DNA of 64,000 nucleotides from Acidobacteriota bacterium. GTDB taxonomy: Bacteria > Acidobacteriota > Terriglobia > Acidiferrales > UBA7541. Shown one piece after another: positions 36,295 to 44,350 of this stretch (its first letter is position 1; each line of letters starts with the position of its first letter). Under the pieces are notes generated by a model. That model did no database searches, had not been told where the DNA came from, and saw nothing but the letters and a program-made list of their open reading frames with translations. The stretch covers positions 1 to 64,000 of the forward strand of contig QHYZ01000058.1 of the NCBI GenBank assembly GCA_003225295.1, read 5' to 3'. The position numbers and the translations under genes were made by a program.

Positions 36295-37017
36295 TCAGGA
36301 TTTTGGCGAAAGCAGGTCCAGGCCGCGGTCGGCCTGATCCGCGATCGTGGTGTCTGGAAATTCCTTCTTGATTTGCTGGTAGATGCTGGCGGCCTCCTTG
36401 GGATCGGAGTTGCGAAGGATGCCGGCAAGTTCCAGCAGCACAAATGGGCGCGGAACGAGGACGCTGGGCTTGCCCGCCAGAGCACGAAAGATTTTTACGG
36501 CATCATCAGGCTTGCCGGTGCGGGAGTAAATGACCGCCGTCTGATACTGCGCCATGGAGGTGAGCTCTTGGTCGCTGCCGCCGCTGATCTTCTTCAATTC
36601 TTCGATTGCCTGATTGTGGCGCTCCAGATCCTCGAGACAAAGCGCGGAGTAGTAGCGCGCGAGTCTTCCGGGATTCGTGTGCGGATATTTGTTGGCAACC
36701 TTGGTGAACTTTTGCAAAGCGTCTTGGACGCGCGCGGGCTCATCAGGATAGACGGGCTCGCGGGGATCGGCCGGATCAGCGGTCGCGCCAATGCGGCCCT
36801 GGTAAGCCTTCATGCCGGTATCGAAGGCGGCTGAGGCTTCCACCGTCTGGCGATCGACATAAACCCTCCAGCCGCCATAGCCGAGCGCCACCACCAACGC
36901 CACAGACACCACGATGAGCGTGAACTGCGCGTGAGAGATGACGGCTTCGGCGCCATGCTCGATGGTTTCCTTGATTTTGTCCTGCTTCAGCTCTTTGCGC
37001 GAAATATGATCGGACAC
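36295..37017 (-). CDS. YfgM-like membrane-anchored TPR protein
   Basis: A 240-residue protein with a GTG start at 37017 and GGGAGAG 5 bases upstream. A charged N-terminus is followed by one membrane helix (residues 31-50, AQFTLIVVSVALVVALGYGG). TPR-like helical repeats follow (ALQKFTKVANKYPHTNPG, YYSALCLEDLERHNQAIEEL, IFRALAGKPSVL). The plan matches YfgM, a SecYEG-associated periplasmic chaperone helper. It is 87 bases upstream of dgt and may be cotranscribed. Confidence 0.78.
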   Translation of the reverse strand: MSDHISRKELKQDKIKETIEHGAEAVISHAQFTLIVVSVALVVALGYGGWRVYVDRQTVEASAAFDTGMKAYQGRIGATADPADPREPVYPDEPARVQDALQKFTKVANKYPHTNPGRLARYYSALCLEDLERHNQAIEELKKISGGSDQELTSMAQYQTAVIYSRTGKPDDAVKIFRALAGKPSVLVPRPFVLLELAGILRNSDPKEAASIYQQIKKEFPDTTIADQADRGLDLLSPKS

Positions 37018-37180
37018 AGACGCTCTCCCGATTGACCTCGAACCAATAATCGTAACACAGGATCCCCATCGCCGGCGGGTTCGCTAGCCCAGGCTGCGGG
37101 CGCGAAAGAGCAGATTACCTTTGCGCTCGAAAAATGCCTGGCGATCTCCAAAGAGCCTCAGATGGTGCTAATTTTAGACT

Positions 37181-37714
37181 ATGCAGACGGCGTGCATTCA
37201 CTGTGGCACGGAGCACTTGCTGAAAGATGGGCAGTTCGGCGGCCATTCGAAGGTGCAATTCAAATGCTCAAAATGCGGTAAGACCACGATCGTGGAGATC
37301 AAGCGGCGCGTGGATTCCACCGTGGTCATGTCACCGCTTCCCTCCTTTGCTCGCGCGGACGCCAGTACTTCAAACCTGCAATTGCCGCCGGCCGATCCTG
37401 GGCTGCGGCTGCCTGAAAAAACGAAGGTTGTGCTTAGCGTTTTGTCGGGCCCATCGAAAGGCGAGAGCCATACGCTCGCAAAGCCGCGTGTCGTGCTGGG
37501 CCGCAAAGGCGCGGACATTCCGCTAAGCGATCCTGAAATTTCTCGGCATCATTGCCTGCTGGAAGTGCGAGAAACGTACATCAATCTTAAGGACATGGAT
37601 TCGACCAACGGCACCTTCTTCGACGAAGAACGCGTGCGCGCGGCCATGTTGCAGGACGGCACCGAGTTTCGCATCGGCGGAAGCTTGATTCGCGTGAATT
37701 TCCAGCCGAAGTAG
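37181..37714 (+). CDS. zinc-ribbon FHA-domain protein
   Basis: A 177-residue protein. Residues 1-33 form a zinc ribbon (C5, C8, C29, C32: CIHCGTEHLL and FKCSKCGK). A Ser/Pro linker follows. Residues 80-175 are a forkhead-associated domain with VVLGRKGADIPLSDPEISRHH, where Arg, Ser and His bind phosphothreonine, and MDSTNGTFFDEERV. It reads phosphothreonine marks on partner proteins. No kinase is adjacent. The 5-prime leader is very short or absent; no ribosome site is seen. Confidence 0.88.
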   Translation: MQTACIHCGTEHLLKDGQFGGHSKVQFKCSKCGKTTIVEIKRRVDSTVVMSPLPSFARADASTSNLQLPPADPGLRLPEKTKVVLSVLSGPSKGESHTLAKPRVVLGRKGADIPLSDPEISRHHCLLEVRETYINLKDMDSTNGTFFDEERVRAAMLQDGTEFRIGGSLIRVNFQPK

Positions 37715-37807
37715 CTTGCCCCCGCTCCTCCCCGGGGTGGTTGCGCTCGATTCCTCAGATTGGCTTTGTGAGATACTAGCGTCGATTCCAAAATTGTCCG
37801 GAGTCCG

Positions 37808-38584
37808 ATGAATCGTCTCTCCGCCTGCCTGATTACATACAATGAGGAACACAACCTGCCACGCGCATTGACTTCGCTTGCTGGAATCGCCGACGAAATT
37901 GTGGTGGTGGACTCCGGGAGCACCGACCGGACGGCGGAAATTGCCCGTGCGCACGGCGTCTCCTTCTTTGAACGGTCTTTCACCAATCATGCCGATCAGA
38001 AAAACTATGCGGCCTGGTGTGCCAGCAACGACTGGATTTTTCTGCTGGATGCCGACGAAGAGATGAGCACTGAACTGCGTAACTCCCTGCGGGAGTGGAA
38101 GCAGAGCGAGCCGGAATTCGCAGTTTACCAAATGGCGCGCCTGACCTGGTACCTCGGTGCGTGGATTCATCACTCGCGATGGTATCCCGATTTTCAACGA
38201 AGGCTTTACCGCCGGGACCAAGCGAGCTTTTCCGGCATGATCCATTCGGCCCTGCGCTTCGAAGGAAAGGCGGGCTCACTGAATGGGAACTTGCTGCACT
38301 ACACGATCCGCACGTTTGCGGAGCACCAAGCCAAAGTCGAAGGCTACACAACAGTCATGGCGCAAGAATTGTTCTCCCAGGGCCGGCGGAAATGGAGAGC
38401 GGCCATGTGGCTGGCGGCGCCATGGAGCTGGTTTCAGAATTACGTGCTGCACCTTGGGTTTCTCGACGGGCATCGCGGATGGCTCATCTCGCGGATGGCG
38501 GCGCGCGGGACCTGGCTGAAATTCAAGAAGCTCGGAAGGCTTGTCGAGACGGAGCGCCGGGCCAGCGGAGCGCGGACGCCATGA
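37808..38584 (+). CDS. GT2 glycosyltransferase, LPS-core type (WaaE-like)
   Basis: A 258-residue family 2 glycosyltransferase. LSACLITYNEEHNLPRAL, EIVVVDSGSTDRTAEIA and DWIFLLDADEEMS supply the nucleotide-sugar and metal-binding Asp residues. The C-terminal region QMARLTWYLGAWIHHSRWYPDFQRRL is typical of the WaaE/KdtX group that adds glucose to lipopolysaccharide core heptose. Its stop overlaps the next glycosyltransferase start in ATGA, so the two act together. Confidence 0.9.
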   Translation: MNRLSACLITYNEEHNLPRALTSLAGIADEIVVVDSGSTDRTAEIARAHGVSFFERSFTNHADQKNYAAWCASNDWIFLLDADEEMSTELRNSLREWKQSEPEFAVYQMARLTWYLGAWIHHSRWYPDFQRRLYRRDQASFSGMIHSALRFEGKAGSLNGNLLHYTIRTFAEHQAKVEGYTTVMAQELFSQGRRKWRAAMWLAAPWSWFQNYVLHLGFLDGHRGWLISRMAARGTWLKFKKLGRLVETERRASGARTP

Positions 38585-39672
38585 GGGTGTTTTATGCGGA
38601 TCTGGAGCGAGAATGGCGCGGCGGGCAAAGCCAGGCATGGCTGACCCTCCGTGGATTAGGCGAGCGCGGACATGAGGTCGAGCTGCTGGCGGCACGCGAT
38701 TCGCCGCTTGCGAATCGCGTGTTCGAAGCTGGGATCACCGTTCATCAAGTTCCGCGATTCGGTTTGCGCGTCTGGGCTGCTCGCGCCATGCGCAGTTTGA
38801 TCGCCCGCGGACGATTTCAGGTTGTTCATCTTAATGAGCCGCACGCGTTGACCGCGGCATGGCTGGCCGGGACGCACCAGCGGCTTCCGCTGCTGCTCTC
38901 CCGCCGAATTGGGTTCCCGCTTCAGAAAAACGCTGTATCGCAGGCACGCTACCGGGCCGTGGAACGGTTCTTAGCCAACAGCAAAGACGTGGCAAAAAGC
39001 CTGGTCGATTCAGGCATCGCGGGCGAGCGAATCTCCATCGTCAATGAAGGCGTGGAAATCTTTCCATTGCCTACACCGGAGCAACGAAGCAACGCACGGA
39101 AGCACTGGGGCGTGCGAGAAAATGAATTCTTGTTTGGGTGCGTCAGCGTATTTGTCCCGGAAAAAGGACACCGGCACTTGATCGAAGCCCTTCCCCTCGT
39201 GAGAGCGTTGCATCCGGAAGTGCGTCTCCTGCTGGCGGGCGACGGCGCCTGCCGTGCGCAACTGGAGGCGCTTGCAAAGCGTCACGGACAGGCCCAAGCG
39301 GTGCTTTTCCCGGGATTCGTAAAGGATGTCGCCGAAGTGTACGCGGCCCTCGATGCCTTCGCATTTCCGTCGGAGTTCGAAGGTCTGGGAACCGCCCTGC
39401 AAGCAGCGATGGCTGCAGGCCTGCCTTGCATTTCGACGAAGCGAGGGGCGCTCGGCGAAGTAGTGGATGGCGACCGAACTGCTCTGGTGGTTGAGCCCAA
39501 TGGCAAGGAATTTGCCGTCGCCATACTGCGGCTGATCAATGATGCAGTGCTTCGAAAACAACTCAGCGAAGCAGGCCGGCGCGAAGTGCAGGAACGGTTT
39601 TCGGCTGGACGCATGGTGGAAAACACCATTGGTGTCTACCAGGATGTCCTCGAGAAAACGACGCCGGGCTGA
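38581..39672 (+). CDS. GT4 glycosyltransferase
   Basis: A 363-residue family 4 glycosyltransferase. The N-domain has EWRGGQSQAWLTLRGLGERGH; the C-domain has GCVSVFVPEKGHRHLIEALP, RLLLAGDGACRAQLE and FAFPSEFEGLGTALQAAMAAGLP with the E-x7-E sugar-nucleotide site. It is coupled to the WaaE-like gene. The acceptor is probably lipopolysaccharide core or another envelope glycan. A hairpin sits at its stop. Confidence 0.9.
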   Translation: MRVFYADLEREWRGGQSQAWLTLRGLGERGHEVELLAARDSPLANRVFEAGITVHQVPRFGLRVWAARAMRSLIARGRFQVVHLNEPHALTAAWLAGTHQRLPLLLSRRIGFPLQKNAVSQARYRAVERFLANSKDVAKSLVDSGIAGERISIVNEGVEIFPLPTPEQRSNARKHWGVRENEFLFGCVSVFVPEKGHRHLIEALPLVRALHPEVRLLLAGDGACRAQLEALAKRHGQAQAVLFPGFVKDVAEVYAALDAFAFPSEFEGLGTALQAAMAAGLPCISTKRGALGEVVDGDRTALVVEPNGKEFAVAILRLINDAVLRKQLSEAGRREVQERFSAGRMVENTIGVYQDVLEKTTPG

Positions 39673-39684
39673 TCAAGCCCGGCG
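39662..39684 (+). terminator. hairpin at the end of the GT4 gene
   Basis: CGCCGGGCT and AGCCCGGCG form a perfect 9-base stem with a GATCA loop that contains the stop codon. No strong T tract follows, so it may be a weak terminator or a stabilising 3-prime structure. Confidence 0.45.
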
Positions 39685-39762
39685 CTCCAGAGCCGCTTCT
39701 TCCCCGGGGACACCGGCAGATCAAATTCCTAGAACGCAAAACGCTCCGGTGAGGCTCGGCGG

Positions 39763-39814
39763 AAATAAAAAGATGAAGCGCCTGGCAGATCTTTTGAGCT
39801 CCGCCAAGCGCTTC
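39763..39814 (-). terminator. rho-independent terminator of the PilZ gene
   Basis: On the minus strand GAAGCGCTTGGC pairs with GCCAGGCGCTTC (one imperfect pair) across a 16-base loop, followed by ATCTTTTTATTT. It is located about 90 bases after the end of the PilZ gene and ends the GGDEF-PilZ operon. Confidence 0.7.
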
Positions 39815-39900
39815 AGGACTTCTAGTAACTATTGCACCAGTTTTCTGTCTTCTCTTGTTCCAGGCGTTTCCCTCCTATCCGCTCGCCGTTTTACGTCAAG

Positions 39901-40230
39901 CTATCTTGGGGATTGAACAACCCATCGCCCCTTTGGCTCGAGGAACTCCACGCCAATGGCAAAGCCGTCGCCTTGCAATTGTTGGCAGTAAGCAACCCGG
40001 GCCGAGGAACGAAACTCTCCAGTGCGCGAGGCAAATACCAATTGATCGCCTTGTTCCCAGCGGCGCACACTTACCACACGCGCGCCGCGCACACTCACAT
40101 TTTCAGTAAAAGTCGACTCTGAGCCAGGAGCACGGCCGTGGCCTTCGATCAAAACGGGGATTTCCATCAGAATGCGTCGTTCAGTTCTGTTAAGTACAAA
40201 TCTCTTCCGGTGAGCCATGTTCTTGATCAT
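39901..40230 (-). CDS. PilZ-domain protein
   Basis: A 109-residue protein of the PilZ fold with RRILMEIPVLIEGHG, then FTENVSVRGARVVS (the [D/N]xSxxG motif, here NVSVRG) and GDGFAIGVEFLEPKGRWV. The basic residues before the core match the RxxxR c-di-GMP loop only partly (RKRFVLNRTERR). Its ATG at 40230 is set in the TGAGGATG overlap with the GGDEF gene stop; ATG 40218 is an alternative. Coupling to a diguanylate cyclase supports c-di-GMP binding. Confidence 0.82.
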   Translation of the reverse strand: MIKNMAHRKRFVLNRTERRILMEIPVLIEGHGRAPGSESTFTENVSVRGARVVSVRRWEQGDQLVFASRTGEFRSSARVAYCQQLQGDGFAIGVEFLEPKGRWVVQSPR

Positions 40231-40232
40231 CC

Positions 40233-41624
40233 TCACAGGCACGCGGCAATGCGCGCGAGATTTTGAACGCTGCTTCTGCCATGGTTCTTCATGGCATAGA
40301 GCGCGCGGTCCGCAGCGCCGAGAAGTTTCTCGGGCGTGTCGCCATCCTGCGGGAATGCCGCGACGCCCGCGCTAACAGAAACCGCAGGGCGCTCCGTTTC
40401 AGCGGAGAGACGCTCGCGGATTCGAGAGACGACGCGCGAGGTGATGTCCTTGCCGGCTTCCGGCAATACCAGCGCGAATTCATCGCCACCGTACCGCGCG
40501 GCGGTGTCAATCGCACGGGAATGGTTGCGCAGAATCTTGGCGATACGCACCAATGCACGACTGCCGGTCAGGTGTCCGTACTGATCGTTGATGACCTTGA
40601 GGCCATCCATATCGAGAAGCACGATGCTGAATGGGCGCTGCGTGCGGCGTGAACGGTCCAGCTCCGCTTCGAGAACGCTGATGAGCCGCCGATAATTCGA
40701 CAACCCCGTGAGTGGATCGGTGACGGCCATCGTGCGCACCTGCTCGAAGAGGCGAGCCTGATCCAGCAACGCTCCGGAAAGCATAACGACATAGCTGGTT
40801 ATCTTGCTTAACTCCGCCAGAAAAAACGGGCCATCAAAGAGTTGCCGGGAGAAAGCCACCGATGCGTGGCAGACAACATTGAGCGCGGCCACCATAAACA
40901 GCGAGTGATCGAACAGGCTGGCGGCGCTTCTCTTGCCCCCGTCGTTCTTGAGGCGCTGGCGAAAACAGACCGCGGCGATCAGGAACAGCGCCGCCGGGAG
41001 CAGATCCCAAGGACGGGACAGCAAGTTCGCGGCGTGCGCGACGGGCGCGGAGGGTGCGGCCAGAAACGCGGCGCTGGTCAGGTAGGCCGCCAGGGCGACC
41101 ACTAGCATCGCGGCGGCCGTCTCCTTGCTAGGCTGCCGGGCGGTGGGCATGTAGCGCTCCACGGCGATGGCGGCAAGCAACAGAACGGCAAGCAGGGTGC
41201 GGCTCACCATCCAACCCATAGGGATTCGCGAGAGCGCCAGGGCACCGGAGATCAGCGAGTCATTTAGACCAAAACAGCTGACCGTCTCAATGATCCCAGA
41301 AAGCACAAATCCGAAGGCCAGAATCAATGCGGTGCGATCATGGGTCCCGCGGAACCGCACCAGGGCATTGGCGGCATAGGAGAAACACAGTAACGTTCCG
41401 CCAACTTCTAGATATAAATAGCTTTGTGGCGAACCTGCAGCGCTGATTTGCCGCAGGTAGAAGACTGCGGCAAGAAAGAGGAAGAGGGAGACGGCGGCGG
41501 TGGCCATCAGGACACGCCTGTGGGCCTTTCGCGCGGCGACCGAATCGCCTTCGCTGCGGAGAAACCCGATGATCTTGCCCCAACTACCCACAACATCCCC
41601 CAAATACCGATGAAAGACAGTCAA
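40233..41624 (-). CDS. membrane-bound diguanylate cyclase
   Basis: A 463-residue protein with about seven membrane helices between residues 38 and 285, then a GGDEF domain. The active site is RYGGDEFALVLPEAGKD, and RAID five residues before it is the inhibitory I-site. DPLTGLSNYRRL starts the domain. It makes cyclic di-GMP from two GTP and should be product-inhibited. The membrane domain resembles MASE-type sensors. The downstream PilZ protein is the likely local receptor. Confidence 0.92.
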   Translation of the reverse strand: MTVFHRYLGDVVGSWGKIIGFLRSEGDSVAARKAHRRVLMATAAVSLFLFLAAVFYLRQISAAGSPQSYLYLEVGGTLLCFSYAANALVRFRGTHDRTALILAFGFVLSGIIETVSCFGLNDSLISGALALSRIPMGWMVSRTLLAVLLLAAIAVERYMPTARQPSKETAAAMLVVALAAYLTSAAFLAAPSAPVAHAANLLSRPWDLLPAALFLIAAVCFRQRLKNDGGKRSAASLFDHSLFMVAALNVVCHASVAFSRQLFDGPFFLAELSKITSYVVMLSGALLDQARLFEQVRTMAVTDPLTGLSNYRRLISVLEAELDRSRRTQRPFSIVLLDMDGLKVINDQYGHLTGSRALVRIAKILRNHSRAIDTAARYGGDEFALVLPEAGKDITSRVVSRIRERLSAETERPAVSVSAGVAAFPQDGDTPEKLLGAADRALYAMKNHGRSSVQNLARIAACL

Positions 41625-41824
41625 CCACCAAGGAATGCAAGTTTGTGCCCCTTTCGACTGGAAATTCGTGCCCGTAAATAGCTGAAACTACCTAACTTAT
41701 ATAGGCGTGTCGAAGAGGAGGGTGATCTTGGGACCGTTGCGAGACACTGCACTTGCCCACAATCTGAAGGAGTTGGGCATTATCATTGTTGTTTCGTTAG
41801 AGTTACCTGGCGGATAGCCAGTAT

Positions 41825-41864
41825 CAAAGAAAAACTCGAGACTGTCTCAGCCTGAGACAGTCTC
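41825..41864 (-). terminator. rho-independent terminator of the CDGSH gene
   Basis: Positions 41838-41864 are a perfect 27-base palindrome: two 13-base arms (GAGACTGTCTCAG and its complement) round a single base. On the minus strand it is followed by TTTTTCTTT. It lies about 40 bases beyond the stop of the CDGSH gene. Confidence 0.75.
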
Positions 41865-41901
41865 AGCAGTGGCACGGTTAGCTAAGCCGGCCCGGCATGC
41901 A

Positions 41902-42135
41902 CTAAAGCTTGGGCTTTGGGGGAGGCAACTCCCGAGCCGCTACGGTATCGGCGAAGGCACAGGTCTTATGCGAGCCATCGCAGAACGGCTTGTTGGCGGA
42001 GTGCCCACAACGGCAGAGCCCAATGGTGGTGCGTCCGGCCAAGCCAAAGGGCTTGCCTTCGGGATCCAAGATCTCAAAATCGCCTTCCACGCGCAGGGAT
42101 CCGTTGTGATTGACAGTAATTTTCGTGGCCGCCAT
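41902..42135 (-). CDS. CDGSH iron-sulfur domain protein
   Basis: A 77-residue protein with one CDGSH motif: CRCGHSANKPFCDGSH, giving three Cys and one His for a 2Fe-2S cluster. The N-terminal half (ITVNHNGSLRVEGDFEILDP) is a short beta domain often found in bacterial CDGSH proteins. These are redox or Fe-S transfer proteins of uncertain role. It precedes MoeZ on the opposite side of a 116-base gap and ends in its own terminator. Confidence 0.92.
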   Translation of the reverse strand: MAATKITVNHNGSLRVEGDFEILDPEGKPFGLAGRTTIGLCRCGHSANKPFCDGSHKTCAFADTVAARELPPPKPKL

Positions 42136-42251
42136 TTTTTCTCCCTAGCGAAACAGAGTATGCCCACCGTCCTTCCGAGCGCCAAGCACAAATGCGGCCC
42201 GAACGAGGCCGGCGCATTTGTCCTCACCTGGCACCACCTCCTGAGGACCAG

Positions 42252-43436
42252 TCAGTACTTTGGAACAGACGGATCAACCTCGTCGGACCAAGCGAGGATG
42301 CCGCCTTTCAGGTTGAGGATCTTGCGGAAACCAGCCTTGCGCAAGAAGTCCACGGCCTCGGCAGAACGCTTCCCGCTGCGGCAGTGCGCTACGATTTCCC
42401 GCGATGAATCAAGTTCGTGGACGCGCCGCGTCAGCTCTCCGAGAGGGAGGAGATGTCCTTGGAGATTGCAGATCTGGTATTCGTGGGGCTCACGCACATC
42501 GAGAATGAATAAATCATCTCCACGATCGAGCCTGGCTTTAAGCTCGCGTGGAGTGATCTCCGGCACGACGACCGACGGGCCGGGAGCTTCTTCGCCGCGC
42601 ACGCCGCAGAATTCGTAATAATCGATGAGCTTGGTGATCGTCGCATGTGTTCCACACATCGGGCAGTCGGGATTCTTGCGCAGCTTGAGTTCACGGAACT
42701 TCATCCCGAGAGCGTCAAAAAGTAGCAAGCGTCCCACGAGATTATCTCCGCGACCGAGGATCAGTTTGATCGTTTCCATTGCCTGGATGGAGCCGACGAT
42801 CCCGGGCAAAACGCCGAGGACGCCGCCTTCCGCGCAGGAGGGCACCAACCCTGGCGGAGGCGGTTCAGGATAGAGGCAGCGGTAGCACGGGCCATCGGGC
42901 ATTCCGAAAACGGTGGCTTGCCCTTCAAACCGGAAAATCGAGCCGTACACGTTTGGCTTTCGCAGCAAAATGCAAGCGTCGTTGACAAGATACCGCGTGG
43001 GGAAATTGTCGGTTCCGTCGACGATGACATCAAAGTCCTTGAACAGTTCAAGCGCGTTGGCACTGGTCACCTGCGTTTCGAATGACTGAATCTGTATGTC
43101 CGGGTTAAGGTTCGCCAGGCGGGAGCGCGCGGCTTCGCTCTTCGGCTTGCCGACGTCGCTGGTGCCAAAGGTAACCTGACGCTGGAGATTGGTGAAGTCG
43201 ACGACGTCAAAATCAACAAGGCCAAGTTTGCCAACGCCCGCGGCGGCCAGATACAAGCCAAGCGGTGCGCCAAGCCCACCCGTACCGATGAGCAATACCT
43301 TGGCGTTCTTCAGCTTGAGCTGCCCCTCCATGCCGACTTCCGGCATGATGAGATGGCGGCTGTAGCGAAGGATTTCTTCGTTCGAAAGGCTCGCGGCCGG
43401 TTTTGCGCCGGCCGGCGGCTGTGTGGTTGCGGCCAT
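42252..43436 (-). CDS. moeZ: MoeZ: MoeB/ThiF-type adenylyltransferase with rhodanese domain
   Basis: A 394-residue fusion. The E1-like domain has KVLLIGTGGLGAPLGLYLAA, DFTNLQRQVTF and zinc cysteines in CYRCLYPEPPP and DCPMCGTH. From about 290 a rhodanese domain follows with the persulfide Cys in IVAHCRSGKRSAEAV. It adenylates the C-terminus of a ubiquitin-like sulfur carrier and converts it to a thiocarboxylate. In this cluster the carrier is the CysO-like protein encoded just upstream. ATG 43436 has GGAG upstream; an earlier TTG at 43457 is weaker. Confidence 0.93.
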   Translation of the reverse strand: MAATTQPPAGAKPAASLSNEEILRYSRHLIMPEVGMEGQLKLKNAKVLLIGTGGLGAPLGLYLAAAGVGKLGLVDFDVVDFTNLQRQVTFGTSDVGKPKSEAARSRLANLNPDIQIQSFETQVTSANALELFKDFDVIVDGTDNFPTRYLVNDACILLRKPNVYGSIFRFEGQATVFGMPDGPCYRCLYPEPPPPGLVPSCAEGGVLGVLPGIVGSIQAMETIKLILGRGDNLVGRLLLFDALGMKFRELKLRKNPDCPMCGTHATITKLIDYYEFCGVRGEEAPGPSVVVPEITPRELKARLDRGDDLFILDVREPHEYQICNLQGHLLPLGELTRRVHELDSSREIVAHCRSGKRSAEAVDFLRKAGFRKILNLKGGILAWSDEVDPSVPKY

Positions 43437-43485
43437 TGCGTTTCTCTGCTCCTTCAAATTCCAATTCCACTTCGAAAGAACAAGC

Positions 43486-43508
43486 CGCCAAGAGGATTCC
43501 TCTTGGCG
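43486..43508. repeat. intercistronic palindrome between cysO and moeZ
   Basis: CGCCAAGAGGA and TCCTCTTGGCG are perfect 11-base arms with a single central base. On the minus strand GCTTGTTCTTT follows, only moderately T-rich. It may partly terminate transcription or set the cysO to moeZ ratio. Confidence 0.5.
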
Positions 43509-43546
43509 TTTCCCCCGGCTGGTCGAGGGGGCTCGAACCGGCGGCG

Positions 43547-43828
43547 CTAAATGCCGCCGCCCGCGATGGACGGAATAATGCTAATCGTATCGCCATCCTT
43601 CGTGGGCGTGTTCTCCTTCGCCAGATAGCGAATGTCCTCATCGTTGACGTACACATTGACGAAGCTGCGCAGCTTGCCGTCTTCGGTAAAGAGATGTTTG
43701 CGGAGTTCGGCGAATTCCGTGGTCAGATGACCCAGCGCTTCGCCGACAGTCCGTGCACTGAACTCGGCCGAATCACGCTTCCCCGCATAGGGGCGGAGCG
43801 GCGATGGAATCATTACTCTCACGGGCAT
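43547..43828 (-). CDS. cysO: CysO-like ubiquitin-fold sulfur carrier
   Basis: A 93-residue MoaD/ThiS-fold protein (VRVMIPSPLRPYAGKRDSAE, FVNVYVNDEDIRYL, DGDTISIIPSIAGGGI). It ends in GGG followed by one Ile, while an active carrier must end in GG. The extra residue or residues would have to be removed by the JAMM peptidase encoded next to it, as known for QbsE/QbsD and related systems. GGAG lies 7 bases before the ATG. The cluster identifies it as the sulfur donor for cysteine synthesis rather than for molybdopterin. Confidence 0.88.
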   Translation of the reverse strand: MPVRVMIPSPLRPYAGKRDSAEFSARTVGEALGHLTTEFAELRKHLFTEDGKLRSFVNVYVNDEDIRYLAKENTPTKDGDTISIIPSIAGGGI

Positions 43829-43859
43829 CTCATTTCTCCATAGTGCTGAAACCACTGGC

Positions 43860-44348
43860 CTAGACCGCGGCGCGGTGGCGAATCTCGATCCCCTCGGGCG
43901 AAAACTCCGTGCGGTCGTCGTTCAAACGCCAGGAGCTCATGTCCTGGGGCGCGCCGTTCTGTACACTAACGATGATGTAGCTGTACCACGGCCAGGCGTG
44001 CTCGCGGTCATACTCGCTCGGCCGCGCCGGATGGTCGGGATGCGAATGATACCAGCCGACCACTTCAAGGCCTTGTTCGCCTGCCGCCTTCTCCGCCGCG
44101 CGAACGTCCTCTGCGGTCACCGCAAAGCGGTTGTGCGGCGAATCGTCTCGCCGATTAACGAGCGGAAAAAGTTGCAGGATCTCCCGAGCGGGCGTGAGCG
44201 CGTCCCTTCCCCGGTCATTCTCACAGACGGAGGTCGAATCGCGTCCAAGCAACGCGCCGCAGCATTCGTGTGGGTAAGTCTCCGCGCCATGCGCGCGGAT
44301 TTTCTCCGCGAGTTGTCCGCTGATCCACAGTGCTGCTGGGTCCGCCAT
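43860..44348 (-). CDS. mec: JAMM metallopeptidase, Mec/QbsD-like
   Basis: A 162-residue JAB1/MPN metalloprotease. The catalytic Glu is E28 in YPHECCGALLG; the zinc site is HSHPDHPARPSEYD, with H101, H103 and D114. In mycobacteria Mec releases cysteine from the CysO-Cys adduct. It may also trim the carrier tail. The start is ATG 44348, overlapping the end of cysM. Cytoplasmic. Confidence 0.93.
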   Translation of the reverse strand: MADPAALWISGQLAEKIRAHGAETYPHECCGALLGRDSTSVCENDRGRDALTPAREILQLFPLVNRRDDSPHNRFAVTAEDVRAAEKAAGEQGLEVVGWYHSHPDHPARPSEYDREHAWPWYSYIIVSVQNGAPQDMSSWRLNDDRTEFSPEGIEIRHRAAV

Positions 44349-44350
44349 CA

